Positions 63,882-64,000 of a DNA stretch of 64,000 bases are shown one piece after another. The stretch is from ZYF759 sp046297455 (GTDB lineage Bacteria > Pseudomonadota > Alphaproteobacteria > Rhizobiales > Rhizobiaceae): the NCBI GenBank assembly GCA_046297455.1, contig JBKBIT010000009.1:1-64000 (forward strand), written 5' to 3'. The position numbers and the translations under genes are program-made. Each line of letters opens with the position of its first letter. Position 1 is the stretch's first letter. The notes under the pieces were generated by a model. That model was not told the origin of the DNA. It ran no database searches and saw nothing but the letters and a program-made list of their open reading frames with translations.

Positions 63882-64000
63882 ATGTCCCGCTTCGACAACA
63901 AGGGTCCATCCCAGCGCCAGCTTCGCGTGGGCGAACAGGTTCGCCATGCGTTGGCCGATGTCATCCAGCGCGGCGAGATCCGCGACGAGGTTATCGAGGC
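63882..64000 (+). CDS. rbfA: 30S ribosome-binding factor RbfA (5' part, cut by window end)
   Basis: The visible 39 codons start MSRFDNKGPSQRQLRVGEQ and read VRHALADVIQRGEIRDEVIE, a standard RbfA N-terminus. RbfA helps mature the 16S rRNA 5' helix, especially in the cold. It is the usual gene after infB. The 105-base spacer contains a short T-arm-like sequence but no second gene. The rest lies beyond the window. Confidence 0.9.
   Translation, partial: MSRFDNKGPSQRQLRVGEQVRHALADVIQRGEIRDEVIE

Overview
This window comes from a high-GC alphaproteobacterium, most likely a member of the Hyphomicrobiales (rhizobia-like, near Phyllobacteriaceae/Mesorhizobium relatives). The evidence is the gene order dnaX-ybaB, the block rph-rdgB-hemW-rsmI-yraN, the rimP-nusA-ylxR-infB-rbfA operon with an attenuator-like leader, and a PccR/ScfR-regulated propionyl-CoA region. 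Ten Ns at 56983-56992, flanked by homopolymers, show that this is a draft scaffold. I see no rRNA, complete tRNA, CRISPR array, transposase or integrase.

Layout. 1-690: end of dnaX and ybaB. 857-3304: gyrB, convergent with ybaB. 3506-5725: an accessory pair, a cytochrome P450 facing a Tat-exported cyclase-family hydrolase. 5799-10065: yraN, rsmI, hemW, rdgB, a VOC protein and rph, all on the minus strand. 10346-11068: cspA with two small proteins. 11081-22320, minus strand: a polar amino acid ABC transporter, a CPBP protease, a BCCT osmolyte transporter, a cyanide-insensitive-type cytochrome bd oxidase, a TauE/SafE exporter, an NDUFA9-like reductase and a CPA2 antiporter. 22558-29002, plus strand: a homogentisate cluster (hmgA, fahA, an MBL-fold protein with a degenerate metal site, a small membrane protein, an FAD hydroxylase, a DUF2783 protein and a PaaX-type regulator). 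29081: grpE. 29856-33281: a large secreted subtilase with seven tandem repeats.

33571-42366 is the propionate module: methylmalonyl-CoA mutase, the PCC alpha subunit, a YghU-like GST, the PCC beta subunit, the biotin transporter BioY and the divergent regulator PccR/ScfR. A TTTGCAAA-type operator lies just upstream of the regulator. 42469-43533 is a probable 3-hydroxyisobutyryl-CoA hydrolase of valine catabolism, which also yields propionyl-CoA. 43626-50134 is a dicarboxyl/pimeloyl-CoA type beta-oxidation operon (PcaD-like hydrolase, PimF-, PimB-, PimC- and PimD-like enzymes). Its promoter overlaps a perfect palindrome. 50596-55078, minus strand, is a TRAP transporter whose operon contains an FAD aromatic monooxygenase. 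55222-56931 holds an Lrp-type regulator divergent from hpd, which makes homogentisate. After the gap come a MarR regulator and a DUF1697 protein, then the rimP-nusA-ylxR-infB-rbfA translation/transcription operon, cut by the window end.

How it fits together: much of the window is carbon catabolism converging on acetyl-, propionyl- and succinyl-CoA. Tyrosine enters through hpd, hmgA and fahA. A second aromatic substrate is probably fed into homogentisate by the FAD hydroxylase. Dicarboxylates enter through the pim-like operon, and propionyl-CoA leaves through PCC and the mutase. Two conserved neighbourhoods look rearranged: recR does not follow ybaB, and hrcA is not between rph and grpE. About 19 kb separates rph from grpE, and grpE carries its own heat-shock-like promoter.
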